39,536 bases of DNA from Pseudomonadota bacterium (GCA_021792555.1 JAJYUL010000032.1:1-39536); one strand, 5' to 3'; shown: positions 1-8,808, counted from the stretch's first letter. Made by a program: numbers and translations. The notes: a model not told the origin generated them from the letters alone.

Positions 1-52
1 GAAAAACACTATCCGGCGCGCGGCGAAGCTTGAGTATGGCGCACGAAGCACC

Positions 53-739
53 ATGAACATGTCCCCGTTAAATGGAATTCGCGCCTGCGTTTTCGACGCC
101 TACGGCACCTTGTTCGACTACGCTTCAGCGGCCGCGCGCTGCCGGGAATTGCCGGGTTCGCTGCGTGACCGGCTCAATTCGGTATGGCGTGAGAAGCAAC
201 TTCAGTACACCTGGCTTCGCTCCCTGCAGGGGCGGCACGCGGATTTCTGGGAAGTGACCGGCGAAGCGCTCGACTTCGCCCTGGAGACAATTGGGATCGA
301 CGATGCCGCGCTGCGCGAGCGGCTGATGCGCCTTTACATGCGTCTTGATGCGTTTCCAGAGGTGCCGCAGGTGCTCGAGCGACTGCGCGCCGCGGGGCTC
401 AAGACCGCTATTCTCTCTAACGGCTCTCCCAAGATGCTGGAAGCGGCAGTGAAGAATGCGAAGATCGGCCAGCTATTCGATGCCGTGCTGTCGGTGGAAG
501 CTGTCGGCGTCTACAAACCGCATCCGAAGGTGTACCAGCTGGCGGTGGACCGTCTGGGTTTGGAGCCTCGTGCCATTGCATTTCAGTCGTCCAATGCTTG
601 GGATGCCTGGGCTGCGTCCGCTTTCGGCCTACGCGTGGTGTGGTGCAACCGTTATGCCCAGGGCCCGGAGCGCCTGCCGGGCCGACCCGATCGGGAGATC
701 ACCTCGCTGGCGGAACTGCCCGCCCTGGTGGGCGCCTGA
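53..739 (+). CDS. Haloacid dehalogenase, type II (HAD superfamily)
   Basis: This cytoplasmic hydrolase should convert L-2-haloacids to D-2-hydroxyacids through an aspartyl-ester intermediate. The 228-residue length is typical of the L-2-haloacid dehalogenase subgroup. Visible HAD motifs are the nucleophile Asp15 in VFDAYGTLF, SNGSP at 122-126, Lys155 in VYKPHPK, and SSNAWDA at 179-185. This last form, in place of the usual GDxxxD, is characteristic of haloacid dehalogenases. The start at 53 (MNMSPL) is chosen over the ATG at 59, but neither has a strong ribosome-binding site. It is followed after 86 bases by the C92 hydrolase on the same strand. The natural substrate cannot be read from sequence; the family assignment is secure. 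Confidence 0.9.
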   Translation: MNMSPLNGIRACVFDAYGTLFDYASAAARCRELPGSLRDRLNSVWREKQLQYTWLRSLQGRHADFWEVTGEALDFALETIGIDDAALRERLMRLYMRLDAFPEVPQVLERLRAAGLKTAILSNGSPKMLEAAVKNAKIGQLFDAVLSVEAVGVYKPHPKVYQLAVDRLGLEPRAIAFQSSNAWDAWAASAFGLRVVWCNRYAQGPERLPGRPDREITSLAELPALVGA

Positions 740-825
740 ATTGGATGTTCCGGGATGCAATCGCCGGTGTCCAGTGCCGGTCTCCTGGGGAGTCCACCCG
801 TTTCGGGTGCGTCGCGGAGACCCTC

Positions 826-1578
826 ATGCTGCGAAGGCTTGGCTTCTGGCTGGCTTGCTACCTCGATCGGCCGATTCGGCATTACGAGCCGCTCGCGGCC
901 GTGTCGCTCGATTGTCTGACGGCGGTGCTCAGGCCCGCGGACGTGCTGCTGGTCGAGGGTAAGTGTCGGGTCAGCACGCCCATCAAGTACCTCACTCAAT
1001 CCACCTGGTCGCACGCGGCGCTCTTTGTCGGAGACTTCCGGGGTACGGGGTGCGGTCTCGATGCGCCGACGCTGATTGAGGCCGACCTTCAGCACGGGGT
1101 GCGCGCAGTCTCCCTCTCGTATTATGCCGGACACAACCTGCGGATCTGCCGGCCTGCGGGGCTGACGGAGGCTGACGGAGGCCATGTATGCCGCTACGCG
1201 ATCGAGCGGCTCGGTTTGGAATACGATCTGAAGAACGTCATCGATCTGGCGCGCTATCTATTGCCGGTGCCGCCGGTGCCGGTGTATTGGCGCAGGCAGT
1301 TGCTCGCGCTCGGCAGTGGCAGCCCGACGCGCGCGATCTGCTCGACGCTCATTGCTCAGGCGTTTCAATCCGTGCGTTACCCCATCTTGCCGCAGGTCGA
1401 GGCCGCCGACGGGCAGCGGTTGACTCAGGGCGCCCGCGAGGTGCTGCACGTGCGCCATCACAGCCTGTTCACGCCGCGCGATTTCGATATCTCGCCGTAC
1501 TTCCAGATTCTCAAGCCGGAGGTCGAATGCGGGTTCGACTATCACGAGTTGATCTGGGGGAGAACGGCCACGGTGTGA
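826..1578 (+). CDS. Permuted papain-like hydrolase (YiiX/YebB-type, C92 family)
   Basis: This 250-residue protein resembles the circularly permuted NlpC/P60 (YaeF/YiiX, C92) hydrolases, thought to be amidases or thioesterases. The permuted order is visible. WSHAALFVGD carries the histidine early, about residue 64. Next comes an acidic LIEAD segment. The candidate nucleophile Cys is late, in AICSTLIAQAF. The start at 826 is chosen because GGAGA sits five bases upstream; longer in-frame extensions run into the dehalogenase gene. I see no signal peptide, although the N-terminus has a short hydrophobic stretch (LGFWLACYL). Substrate unknown. It converges on dsbD. Confidence 0.75.
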   Translation: MLRRLGFWLACYLDRPIRHYEPLAAVSLDCLTAVLRPADVLLVEGKCRVSTPIKYLTQSTWSHAALFVGDFRGTGCGLDAPTLIEADLQHGVRAVSLSYYAGHNLRICRPAGLTEADGGHVCRYAIERLGLEYDLKNVIDLARYLLPVPPVPVYWRRQLLALGSGSPTRAICSTLIAQAFQSVRYPILPQVEAADGQRLTQGAREVLHVRHHSLFTPRDFDISPYFQILKPEVECGFDYHELIWGRTATV

Positions 1579-1586
1579 GCCACGTT

Positions 1587-1607
1587 GCCGGCAGGTCTCA
1601 TGCCGGC
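1587..1607. terminator. Hairpin between convergent genes
   Basis: A perfect 7-bp stem (GCCGGCA / TGCCGGC) with a 7-base loop lies where the C92 hydrolase and dsbD converge, and it overlaps the last codons of dsbD. No T-run follows on either strand, so it is not a canonical Rho-independent terminator. A bidirectional transcription-slowing role is inference only. Confidence 0.35.
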
Positions 1608-3460
1608 GATCGTGCGGCAAACGCCGCCCGGACGCGCCGCAGAAATGCGCCAGCATCGAGGTATCCCACCACGCGATCGCGGCGCAGCTCGCGGCCGTTG
1701 CGGTCAAAGAACGCCACCGTTGGAGGGCCGTAGATGCCGAAGTACTTCAACAGCGCGCGGTCGGCCACGTTATTCGATGTGACATCGGCACGCAGCAGCA
1801 CCGTGTGCGCGAGCGCCCGGCGCACCGCCGGATTGGTGAAGGTGGTGGCCTGCATTTCATTGCACGAGGTACACCAGTTCGCGTAGAAATCCACCATGAC
1901 GGTCTGGTGCCGCGCGGCGGCTCCAGACACGGCCCGCTTCAAACCGGCGACGGAATGGATGTCCGTGAAATGCAGCGTCGGCGGGCCACCGGTCCAGGGC
2001 AGCGGTGCGAGTGGATCTGTGCCGCCGAGCGCCGCGCCGGTCAGCAGCAACAACGCGTACGCACCGAGGAGAGCACCCGCGGCGAGGAGCAGCCGACGGC
2101 CGTGGCGCAGGCGGCGCGCCTCGAACGCTACCGCCCAGGCCGCCGCCGCGACCGGCACGGCCCATAGAGCCAGTGTCAGGCGCTCGGGTGCCAGCCGCGC
2201 CAGCGTCCACACGGCCACCGCCAGCATCATCGCGCCGAAGAGCTTCTTGACCAGGTCCATCCAGGGACCGGCCTTGGGCAGCAACCGCCCCGCGGATGCC
2301 CCCACAGCCAGCAGCGGGGTTCCCATGCCGATGCTGAGCGCGAACAGGGCCGCGCCGCCGCGTACGATCTGTCCCGATTGGCCGATGACGGCCAGCGCGC
2401 CGACTAGGGCCGGCGCCACACAGGTGGTGACGATCAGGGCCGAAAGGGAGCCCATGGCGAGCACGCCGCCGACGGTTCGCGCGGTACGCCGGTTGCTGAT
2501 CTCGGCCAGGCGCGTCTGCATTGCCGCCGGCATTTGAACGGAGAACAGGCCGAGCATGGCGAGTCCCATGGCCGCGAGCAGTGCCGCGAAGACGCCGAGG
2601 ATCCACGGCTGCTGAAACGCGGCCTGGACTTCCCCACCGGCGGCGGCGGCCGCGATTCCGGCCAGCGTGTAGGTAAACGCCATGCCCAGCACGTAAGCGC
2701 TTGAGAGCAGTAGCGATCGGCCGCTGCTCAGGGTGCGCCCGCCGGCGATGAGCCCCGCGAGAATGGGAATCATGGGCAGGCAGCACGGCGTGAAGGCGAG
2801 CACGAGACCCGCGAGGTAGAACGCGCCGAGCATGGCGAGCAGGTTCCCGGAGCGCACCAATCCGGCGAAGCGGGTCTGACTGGCTGTCGGGACGACCCGG
2901 GCGTCGGCGAACGCCGGCGTCGTGGTGTGGGGCGCGGCGCTCGGGGGCACCGCGACAGTGACAGACTTGATGATCGGGGGATAGCACAGCCCGGCATCGG
3001 CACAACCCTGATAAGTGACCTCGAGCGCCGCAGCCCCCGGCACCGCGGTGGAGCCGTGCTGGACGACCAGCTCACCCGTGACCGCGCCGCGATAGATCTG
3101 CTCGCGGCCAAAGTACGGATCGACCTTGATGATCCCGGGCGGCATCGTCAGCGCCCCGGTCGCCGTGCCGGCGAGTGCCTTGACGCGTATGCGGCTGCGA
3201 TACAGGTAGAACCCAGGACGAATGGTCCACGAGAGCCGGATCCGATGCGCGCCGGAGGTCGCTCTGAAATGGAACACCGCATCTGGCGGAGGGAATCTGT
3301 TGCTGCCGATCCGCTGGGCGCCGAGCGCGGCCAGAGCCGCGGCCGAAGTGGGGGAGGGCGGTGGCGCCATCCGCGCCGAACCCATAAGGCAGGGCAACAG
3401 CAATAACGCCGCCCACGCCTGCCATCGGCGCCTTCCTAACGATATTGAGCTTGAACTCAC
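1598..3460 (-). CDS. dsbD: Thiol:disulfide interchange protein DsbD
   Basis: This inner-membrane reductase moves electrons from cytoplasmic thioredoxin to periplasmic thiols. All three modules are visible in its 620 residues. A signal peptide (RRRWQAWAALLLLPCL) leads into the N-terminal alpha domain with the pair in YQGCADAGLCYPP. An eight-helix CcdA-like core follows, with FTPCCLPMIPIL and TTCVAPALVG. The C-terminal thioredoxin domain has YANWCTSCNEM. The GTG at 3460 is chosen because AGGGA lies about five bases upstream and the signal peptide begins there. A longer GTG start at 3574 would add 38 residues of untypical sequence. The gene follows the bufABC-doxX genes in the same direction and may be co-transcribed. 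That would suit a role in keeping bufferin or copper-protein cysteines reduced. The extra Cys in FTPCC is unusual, as most homologues have FTPCVLP. Confidence 0.92.
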   Translation of the reverse strand: MSSSSISLGRRRWQAWAALLLLPCLMGSARMAPPPSPTSAAALAALGAQRIGSNRFPPPDAVFHFRATSGAHRIRLSWTIRPGFYLYRSRIRVKALAGTATGALTMPPGIIKVDPYFGREQIYRGAVTGELVVQHGSTAVPGAAALEVTYQGCADAGLCYPPIIKSVTVAVPPSAAPHTTTPAFADARVVPTASQTRFAGLVRSGNLLAMLGAFYLAGLVLAFTPCCLPMIPILAGLIAGGRTLSSGRSLLLSSAYVLGMAFTYTLAGIAAAAAGGEVQAAFQQPWILGVFAALLAAMGLAMLGLFSVQMPAAMQTRLAEISNRRTARTVGGVLAMGSLSALIVTTCVAPALVGALAVIGQSGQIVRGGAALFALSIGMGTPLLAVGASAGRLLPKAGPWMDLVKKLFGAMMLAVAVWTLARLAPERLTLALWAVPVAAAAWAVAFEARRLRHGRRLLLAAGALLGAYALLLLTGAALGGTDPLAPLPWTGGPPTLHFTDIHSVAGLKRAVSGAAARHQTVMVDFYANWCTSCNEMQATTFTNPAVRRALAHTVLLRADVTSNNVADRALLKYFGIYGPPTVAFFDRNGRELRRDRVVGYLDAGAFLRRVRAAFAARSPA

Positions 3461-3580
3461 GACGTTCCCTGGCACGAAGTCATTACCTGTAGCGTGCTGA
3501 TCGTGTGCGGACGTATAGAACGGTGACTCCCTGGCACTTGCGTCCCAGGTTTTGGCGCTGGGAAGTTCACCCACTCTATG

Positions 3581-4099
3581 CTAGCGAGAGATCCGCCTCT
3601 TCTTCATCCAACTCTCGATAGCGAAGTCAAGCGACGCTTTGCCCGGACCCATGGTGATGATGGCGAGCGCAAGTCCGGCCCAAGGCAGGTGAAAATTCGC
3701 CCATCCTGAGGGATCGGTGAGTTGGATGACCGCGATCATGCCGAGCAGGGCGAGAGCGCTGAAGCGTGTGGCGAGGCCGGCGATCAGCAGCACCGGGAGG
3801 AGGATCTCACCGACCGCATCGATGTGCGCCAGCACATCAGGCATGGGGAAGGGGTAGCGGTGTCCGAGGATATGCAGGCGGAACATGGACTCAAAGAGGA
3901 AATCTGCCGCTGGCGAGACGTGGAACCAGCCGCTCCACTTGGTCAGACCGGATTTGAGAAACGGGATCGCCACCGCCAGGCGAGCCACGGGAGCGGCGAG
4001 CAGGCCAGCCCCCCAGGCAAGCCAGCCCAACGCGCGGTGTACGGCATGGTCGAGACCTCGGGCGCGTGACAATGAGTGTTCAGCGGAGCTCGTGGACAT
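3581..4099 (-). CDS. DoxX family membrane protein (bufferin operon)
   Basis: This is a 172-residue inner-membrane protein with about four hydrophobic helices. The N-terminal LAVAIPFLKSGLTKWSG is the DoxX signature, and later segments include ILLPVLLIAGLATRFSALALLGM. DoxX proteins are the usual fourth gene of bufferin-1 operons. Their exact role is unresolved, but quinone-linked redox support has been suggested. The start at 4099 lies three bases after the bufC stop, and the stop lies seven bases before the longest possible dsbD start. This indicates a single transcript. The family call is firm; the function is inferred only from the operon. Confidence 0.85.
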   Translation of the reverse strand: MSTSSAEHSLSRARGLDHAVHRALGWLAWGAGLLAAPVARLAVAIPFLKSGLTKWSGWFHVSPAADFLFESMFRLHILGHRYPFPMPDVLAHIDAVGEILLPVLLIAGLATRFSALALLGMIAVIQLTDPSGWANFHLPWAGLALAIITMGPGKASLDFAIESWMKKRRISR

Positions 4100-4102
4100 A
4101 AG

Positions 4103-4909
4103 TCAGTGACCTCGTGATCGGCGCCTCTTCAGGCGCCCGGCAATGACCAAGCCGGTCGCGAGAAGACCGGTCAGATGGTCGGTTAGGTTAAATTCGGGGC
4201 AAGACTCGCTCGCACGTTCCGCGGCCTTGGCAAGGCATTCGTTTTCCGCAAGTGCGGCCAGAAAAAGGGCGCCGCCTGCCGGCAGCGCGCGGACTTGCAC
4301 CTCCGCCTCGGGCCGCGCCACAAGCGCGTCTTCGCCGCCGCCCTCGAGATCTATCGGTTGGACCGCGGCATCCCCAATGTTCATGTGCCAGATCGAAAGC
4401 GCCGGGAAAGATGACTGGACGATGCGCACAGACGGGTGGAGCGTGAGGCACAAATCGCCCGCGCGGTGCTCCGGAACGCCGGCGAGTGCCGAAGGGTCGA
4501 GTGGTGCAGCCTCCGCGGCATGATACGACTCGAGCCACGCCCGCTCGATCCGCGCGACGTCTGACAGGTACGGGAAGTCGGCGAGCGGCTCGAACTGCGC
4601 AAGAAAGGCTGGAAATTCTGCTCCATATTCGAGCATGACGGGAGAGCGCGGCAGATCCTGTGCGGCGTGGGCGCGAGCGGTCTCGCGGAAGCACGCCTCG
4701 CCGAGCAGGCGTCGGACGGCGGGGTAGCTTTCCCCCAGAGACTCGATGAGACTCGAGACGACATTGTTGCGGTAGACCGCAAAACGCTTCGTATCGGGAC
4801 AGCCGTCCGGGTCCACACAGTCTGCGGGAATGGGTAGATCCGGATCACGCAGAGCCGCGGCGAATTCCCGTTGTACCTCAGCCAAGGGACGCACGAGACA
4901 TCTCGTCAT
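4103..4909 (-). CDS. bufC: BufC, DUF2063 partner of the DUF692 iron oxygenase
   Basis: DUF2063 proteins bind the RiPP precursor and present it to the DUF692 oxygenase. The N-terminal helical DUF2063 domain is clear, with FAAALRDPDLPIP, KRFAVYRNNVVSSLIESL and YPAVRRLLGEACF. A DUF2063 C-terminal domain follows, including WHMNIGDAAVQPIDLE. From the ATG at 4909 the protein has 268 residues, close to the family norm of about 250. An upstream in-frame start at 4942 would lengthen it by 11 residues. Its 5' end overlaps the end of bufB by 32 bases, so translation is probably coupled. The C-terminus ends in a basic run (RLKRRRSRGH). Confidence 0.88.
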   Translation of the reverse strand: MTRCLVRPLAEVQREFAAALRDPDLPIPADCVDPDGCPDTKRFAVYRNNVVSSLIESLGESYPAVRRLLGEACFRETARAHAAQDLPRSPVMLEYGAEFPAFLAQFEPLADFPYLSDVARIERAWLESYHAAEAAPLDPSALAGVPEHRAGDLCLTLHPSVRIVQSSFPALSIWHMNIGDAAVQPIDLEGGGEDALVARPEAEVQVRALPAGGALFLAALAENECLAKAAERASESCPEFNLTDHLTGLLATGLVIAGRLKRRRSRGH

Positions 4910-5780
4910 TCTGACGCTGGCCCGAGAGGACAGCCTCGGCACGAGTGGCCTCCGCCTGCAGCTCAGCCCATTCGGGCAGGTTCTGGTCCCACTCGATCAG
5001 CGTCGGAGTGGGCCCCAACTTCTCGATGGTCCGGGCGTAGAGATCCCAGACGATTTCGTCGACCTGCCGGTCGTGAGAATCGATGAGTAGCGGTCGACCA
5101 CGCTCGTCCGCATCCCTGGCGTAACCGGCGAGGTGAATCTGGCGCACATGTGACAACGGGAACTGGTCGATGTAGCGTGTCGGATCCCAGTGCTGGTTCG
5201 TGCACGCGACATACACGTTATTGACATCCAGCAGCAGACCGCAGCCGGTTCTGCGCGCCACTTCCGCAATGAAATCGACTTCCCAATACGTGCTCTCGGC
5301 AAAGGCCACGTAGGTCGAAGGGTTCTCGAGCAGCATCTGCCGTCCGAGATACTCCTGAGCCTGATCGATATGCTCACATACACGATGCAGGGTTTGCAGG
5401 GTGTAGGGCACGGGGAGCAGATCGTTGAAGAACAGTCCCCCGTGCGAGGACCACGCCAGGTGTTCAGAAAACAGCCCCGGCTCGTAGCGTACAACGAGCT
5501 CGGCGAGCCGCCGCAGGTGATCCCGATCGAGTGGACGATCCGCGCCGATCGACAGTCCCACACCGTGCAGGGTGAGTGGATATCGTGTGCGGATTTCGGT
5601 CAGGTACCGATGCGGCGGCCCGCCGGCACCCATGTAATTCTCTGCGTGCACCTCGAAGAAGCCGATGTCCGGCTGTGTCTCGAGAATCGTCCGGTAGTGC
5701 GGGGCTTTGAGCCCGACACCGGCCCGGGCGGGGATCTCGTTGCGCGTTCGGCGGGGAGGTGTGGCTTGTAGAACAGACAT
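4878..5780 (-). CDS. bufB: BufB, DUF692 multinuclear non-heme iron oxygenase (MNIO)
   Basis: DUF692 enzymes are TIM-barrel iron oxygenases of the MbnB class. In bufferin systems they convert cysteines of the precursor to thiooxazole-type heterocycles. The 300-residue length is typical. Metal-ligand segments recognisable from the family are FFEVHAENYM, LHGVGLSIG, SEHLAWS, LENPSTY, LLLDVNNVYV, IHLAGY, LIDSHD and LIEWDQNLP. It sits 46 bases after bufA1 and overlaps bufC, which gives the canonical precursor-oxygenase-partner order. It may also modify the Cys-rich peptide at 16688-16990 in trans; that is speculation, raised because the two loci share a promoter element. Confidence 0.93.
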   Translation of the reverse strand: MSVLQATPPRRTRNEIPARAGVGLKAPHYRTILETQPDIGFFEVHAENYMGAGGPPHRYLTEIRTRYPLTLHGVGLSIGADRPLDRDHLRRLAELVVRYEPGLFSEHLAWSSHGGLFFNDLLPVPYTLQTLHRVCEHIDQAQEYLGRQMLLENPSTYVAFAESTYWEVDFIAEVARRTGCGLLLDVNNVYVACTNQHWDPTRYIDQFPLSHVRQIHLAGYARDADERGRPLLIDSHDRQVDEIVWDLYARTIEKLGPTPTLIEWDQNLPEWAELQAEATRAEAVLSGQRQNDEMSRASLG

Positions 5781-5826
5781 GGGCGAGTTCCGGGATATGA
5801 TCTTCAGTGATCAGCTGGGCGTGCGG

Positions 5827-6204
5827 TCAGCCCTGGCTTTCCGTGATCTTGTGCAGACTTCCATGGCCGTTGAGGATGGTGACGTACGGCGTGTGGATGG
5901 CGGTGCACGTCCCCGTGGGCACGAGCTTGAAGGCATTGCCTTGGTAGTTGCGGGCGGCCGTGCCGGCGCAGGTTGTGCCGGGTCCAGCATAGCAGTCGTT
6001 GTGGCCGGCGAGCGCCACGCCCCAGCATTGCTGGAATTGCCCGGTCTTCAACTCCTTCATGGTGTGCGCGCGCTTTTCCATCATCATCTTCTGCATGGCA
6101 GGGCTCATCTGCATGCCCCCGGCAACGGCCGCAGGCCCGCTGAGGGCAGTGATGGCGGTGGCCAAAGCACCGGCCACGGCCAACGATACGTTTCGTTTAG
6201 ACAT
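5827..6204 (-). CDS. bufA1: Bufferin-1 precursor (DUF2282)
   Basis: This is a 125-residue secreted RiPP precursor. A Sec signal peptide (residues 1-28, ending near GPAAVA) precedes a helical linker. The DUF2282 core follows, with four cysteines at 60, 71, 79 and 100: [18 protein letters not shown] and PTGTC. The [11 protein letters not shown] segment is also diagnostic. In bufferins these cysteines are modified and bind copper in the periplasm. The ATG at 6204 is chosen because GGAGAA lies about six to eight bases upstream; the longer in-frame ORF has no signal peptide at its start. About 25 residues follow the last Cys and include three histidines. The gene heads the operon and lies behind the sigma-F-like promoter at 6279-6307. 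Confidence 0.92.
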   Translation of the reverse strand: MSKRNVSLAVAGALATAITALSGPAAVAGGMQMSPAMQKMMMEKRAHTMKELKTGQFQQCWGVALAGHNDCYAGPGTTCAGTAARNYQGNAFKLVPTGTCTAIHTPYVTILNGHGSLHKITESQG

Positions 6205-6278
6205 CTCGAATTCTCCGAGTAGGTTGATCTCAGGGACCGGTGGACCTGAGCGATCCAAGTTTTCCCCGTCCCATACCT

Positions 6279-6307
6279 AGTTTCGGACAGGTGAGCCAAA
6301 AGGTTAC
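6279..6307 (-). promoter_or_regulatory. SigF-type ECF promoter of the bufferin operon
   Basis: Read on the minus strand, GTAACCTTTT and CCGAAACT are separated by 11 bases and end about 74 bases before the bufA1 start. The same two blocks with the same spacing occur before the Cys-rich peptide at 17022-17050. Rewritten as GTAACC-N16-CGAA this fits the motif I recall for Caulobacter SigF, which controls bufferin genes there. The repeat is seen directly; the sigma assignment is inference. Confidence 0.75.
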
Positions 6308-6538
6308 GCCGTGGGTCGCTCTGACCCCGCCCGGGCGAGGGCGTGGCTGTGAGCCGAGCCGTTATCGCCGGCGCCCGAGCGGAGTCGGCTCGCCGACTGC
6401 CGCCACGGCCTCGCCGTGGACGGCGGCTGAAGCGTGCTGAGGCGGCCAGGAGTGCAACATATGCCGAGCATTACCGGTCCTTAGTATTCTGGGGCCCAAT
6501 AGGCCGCCAGAGTCCTATCGAGGAGTCGCAACAAGCCA
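6308..6538 (+). other. Intergenic leader with two tandem hairpins
   Basis: This gap separates the divergent bufferin promoter from the radical SAM operon and holds no convincing gene. Two adjacent stem-loops lie in it. The first is AGTCGGC-tc-GCCGACT at 6383-6398. The second, at 6399-6424, is an 11-bp stem with one bulged A around the loop CTC. Neither is followed by a T-run. They lie about 115 bases before the radical SAM start, so they could be part of its 5' leader. GAGGAG at 6520-6525 is a distant ribosome-binding site for that gene. Confidence 0.4.
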
Positions 6539-7606
6539 GTGGAATCCATCTATTACGTACTGTCCTGGGCGTGTCATCGCAAGTGCCGCCATTGCTACGA
6601 GCCGCGCTTCCGACCCTATGTGCGCGCAGCGCTGGAGGCGGTCGTCAGCGAGGCGGTTGCCCATTTTCCACGCGTTGTCGATCATCTTCCGCCGCAGATG
6701 CGGTATCTCGATCGCGAGCATCCAGCGCCCGATGGCAGCCTGCCGCAGCGTCGTGGCAGAATCATTCTCGCGGGCGGTGAAGTGCTGATCGATCCGGTGC
6801 GCACTCGGGTGCTGTATCCGGCCATGGATCGCCTTCGGGCGCGCTATGCAACCGAAGGCGGGGTCGACCTCATCGTCCAGACGACGGGCGATCTGCTGAC
6901 GGAAGCCATTGTCGACGAGCTGCTTGGCCACGGCGCCTCGACGATCTCGGTATCGGGCATCGATGACTTCCACTCCGGCATGCAAGGGGCCGCTCGGCAG
7001 GCGGCGTTCAAGGAGCGCCTGACGCGCCTCTTCGAATCGTACGGTCTGCGCCCCTCGGCGGCGCCGGTGAGCGCCGATGCCGAGTCCGACGGGAACCCGG
7101 GGCCCTATTATCATTTCTTCGGCGCCACGCCGGATGCCTGGATCGGCCGGCTCTGGCCGAGGGGGCGAGCGTGGGAGAATGGTCTCTCGAGGGCGACGCT
7201 TGCCGACAACTTCTGCAACCGCTGGTCCGGTGGGCTCAATTTTCTGCAGCATCGGTACAGCGGCTCGGAAGTGTCGATTGATTCGAACGGCAATGTATTC
7301 CCGTGCTGCCTCAAGACGCGGCTACCGATCGGAAATCTGCTGGAGGATGATTTGATCTCGATCCTGGATTCTCTCGCGCAGGAGCCCGCATTCCAGGCAA
7401 TCTCGATGGGTCGGCCCGAGCGCATGGGACTCGCCTACGGTTGGAGCGAGGAGCGCTTCATCGCGGAGTCCAGTACCATCACGCCAAAGGGGGAGCCGTA
7501 TGCCAATCTCTGCATCGGCTGCGATCGCTTCCACGAAGCGGTGATGGGACCTGTGATCGAGGCGGCCCGAAATCGGCGCGCAGCCCGGAGGGGCTCTCTC
7601 ACGTGA
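6539..7606 (+). CDS. Radical SAM protein with SPASM-like C-terminus
   Basis: This is a 355-residue radical SAM enzyme. The cluster-binding CxxxCxxC is near the N-terminus in CHRKCRHCYEPRF (Cys12, Cys16, Cys19). A second cysteine set lies late, in FPCCLKTRLPIGNL and NLCIGCDRFHE, as in SPASM or twitch domains that bind auxiliary clusters. LAGGEVLIDP fits the GGEP-type strand. The start is a GTG at 6539; GAGGAG lies about 13 bases upstream, which is longer than usual. It is the first gene of a tightly coupled operon with a YnjBCD-like importer, and its stop overlaps the next start (GTGA). It is not an obvious ArsS. The modified substrate is unknown. Confidence 0.8.
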   Translation: MESIYYVLSWACHRKCRHCYEPRFRPYVRAALEAVVSEAVAHFPRVVDHLPPQMRYLDREHPAPDGSLPQRRGRIILAGGEVLIDPVRTRVLYPAMDRLRARYATEGGVDLIVQTTGDLLTEAIVDELLGHGASTISVSGIDDFHSGMQGAARQAAFKERLTRLFESYGLRPSAAPVSADAESDGNPGPYYHFFGATPDAWIGRLWPRGRAWENGLSRATLADNFCNRWSGGLNFLQHRYSGSEVSIDSNGNVFPCCLKTRLPIGNLLEDDLISILDSLAQEPAFQAISMGRPERMGLAYGWSEERFIAESSTITPKGEPYANLCIGCDRFHEAVMGPVIEAARNRRAARRGSLT

Positions 7607-8808
7607 TCCGGCAGCATGTTCTGCGATTCGCCGCTGCCGCGGCGGCCCTGTGCGTGTTCACGGCTTCACGCGCGGCCACGGCACCGTGGCGGGGCGTGCT
7701 GGCGCAAGCGCGCGGCCAGACCGTCTATTTTGATGCGTGGGCCGGCGACGAGAAGACGAACTCCTTCATCGCATGGGTGGGGCGCCAGGTGGCGGCGTGT
7801 TGCGACATCACGCTGCGGCAGGTGCCCCTACAGAACACGTCCGAAGCAGTGACGCAGATCATTGCCGACAGAGCGGCAGGCCAAAATACCGATGGGACTG
7901 TGGATCTCATCTGGATCAACGGTCCGAACTTCTTCGCGCTGAAGCGACGCGGACTTCTATACGGGCCTTTCACACAGCGGCTGCCGAACGACGCGTTGGT
8001 CGACACTCAGGACAGATCGAACCGCTATGACTTCAGCGTGCCCGTCGATGGATACGAGTCGCCCTGGCGCAAGGCCCAGCTCGTCTTCATCTACGATTCC
8101 GCCGACATCAAGCATGTGCCGAACGACATCAAAGCTTTTCCCGCCTGGGCAAAGCGTCATCCGGGCCGCTTCACATTTCCGCAAGTACACAATTTTCTCG
8201 GTGTCGCATTCCTCGAGCAGGCGCTCTACGCGCTGACGCCTGACCCAGCGGTGCTGCAGCGACCGGTGCGGGAGGCAAATTTCGCGAAAGTGACCGCGCC
8301 CCTGTGGGCCTGGTACGACCAGCTGCGGCCGTATCTCTGGCGTCATGGCCGGGAATTCCCCGCAAGCGGCCCGGCTGAGCGGCAGCTCTTGGAGGATGGC
8401 GAGATCGACCTCATGCCCGCATTCAATCCCACCGAGGCTGCCGCGGACGTCGATGCGGGCCTTTTGCCCAAGTCGGTCCGCACTTACGTGCTCACTCATG
8501 GAACGATCGGTAACACGAGCTTCGTGGCGATTCCGTATAACTCGCCGCACAAAGCGGGCGCGATGGTGGTCGCGAACTTTCTCCTCTCGCCGGCGGCACA
8601 GGCGCGCGCGGCCGATATCCGCTACCTGGGCGGTCCCTCGGTGCTGGATCTTACGAAACTGACTCCCGCCGAGCGGGCACGGTTCAGGGTCTTGCCCAAG
8701 AGTCCTTGGGTGCCCTCCGGCGCTGCGCTCAAGAACGTCCTTCCTGAGCCTCATCCGTCCTGGGCCCCCCGTCTGGTCGATGCCTGGGAGCGGCGTTACA
8801 CGCCATGA
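7603..8808 (+). CDS. ABC transporter substrate-binding protein, YnjB-like
   Basis: This is a 401-residue periplasmic binding protein with an N-terminal signal peptide (RQHVLRFAAAAAALCVFTASRAA). GQTVYFDAWAGDEK is the characteristic opening of the YnjB family. Further family-like segments are VDLIWINGPNFFALKRRGLLYGP and TSFVAIPYNSPHKAGAMV. The GTG at 7603 overlaps the stop of the radical SAM gene and has GGAGGGG upstream; the longer open frame upstream is a shadow. It supplies substrate to the permease and ATPase that follow. The ligand of YnjB proteins is not established; thiamine-like or polyamine-like molecules have been proposed from distant similarity only. Confidence 0.85.
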   Translation: MIRQHVLRFAAAAAALCVFTASRAATAPWRGVLAQARGQTVYFDAWAGDEKTNSFIAWVGRQVAACCDITLRQVPLQNTSEAVTQIIADRAAGQNTDGTVDLIWINGPNFFALKRRGLLYGPFTQRLPNDALVDTQDRSNRYDFSVPVDGYESPWRKAQLVFIYDSADIKHVPNDIKAFPAWAKRHPGRFTFPQVHNFLGVAFLEQALYALTPDPAVLQRPVREANFAKVTAPLWAWYDQLRPYLWRHGREFPASGPAERQLLEDGEIDLMPAFNPTEAAADVDAGLLPKSVRTYVLTHGTIGNTSFVAIPYNSPHKAGAMVVANFLLSPAAQARAADIRYLGGPSVLDLTKLTPAERARFRVLPKSPWVPSGAALKNVLPEPHPSWAPRLVDAWERRYTP

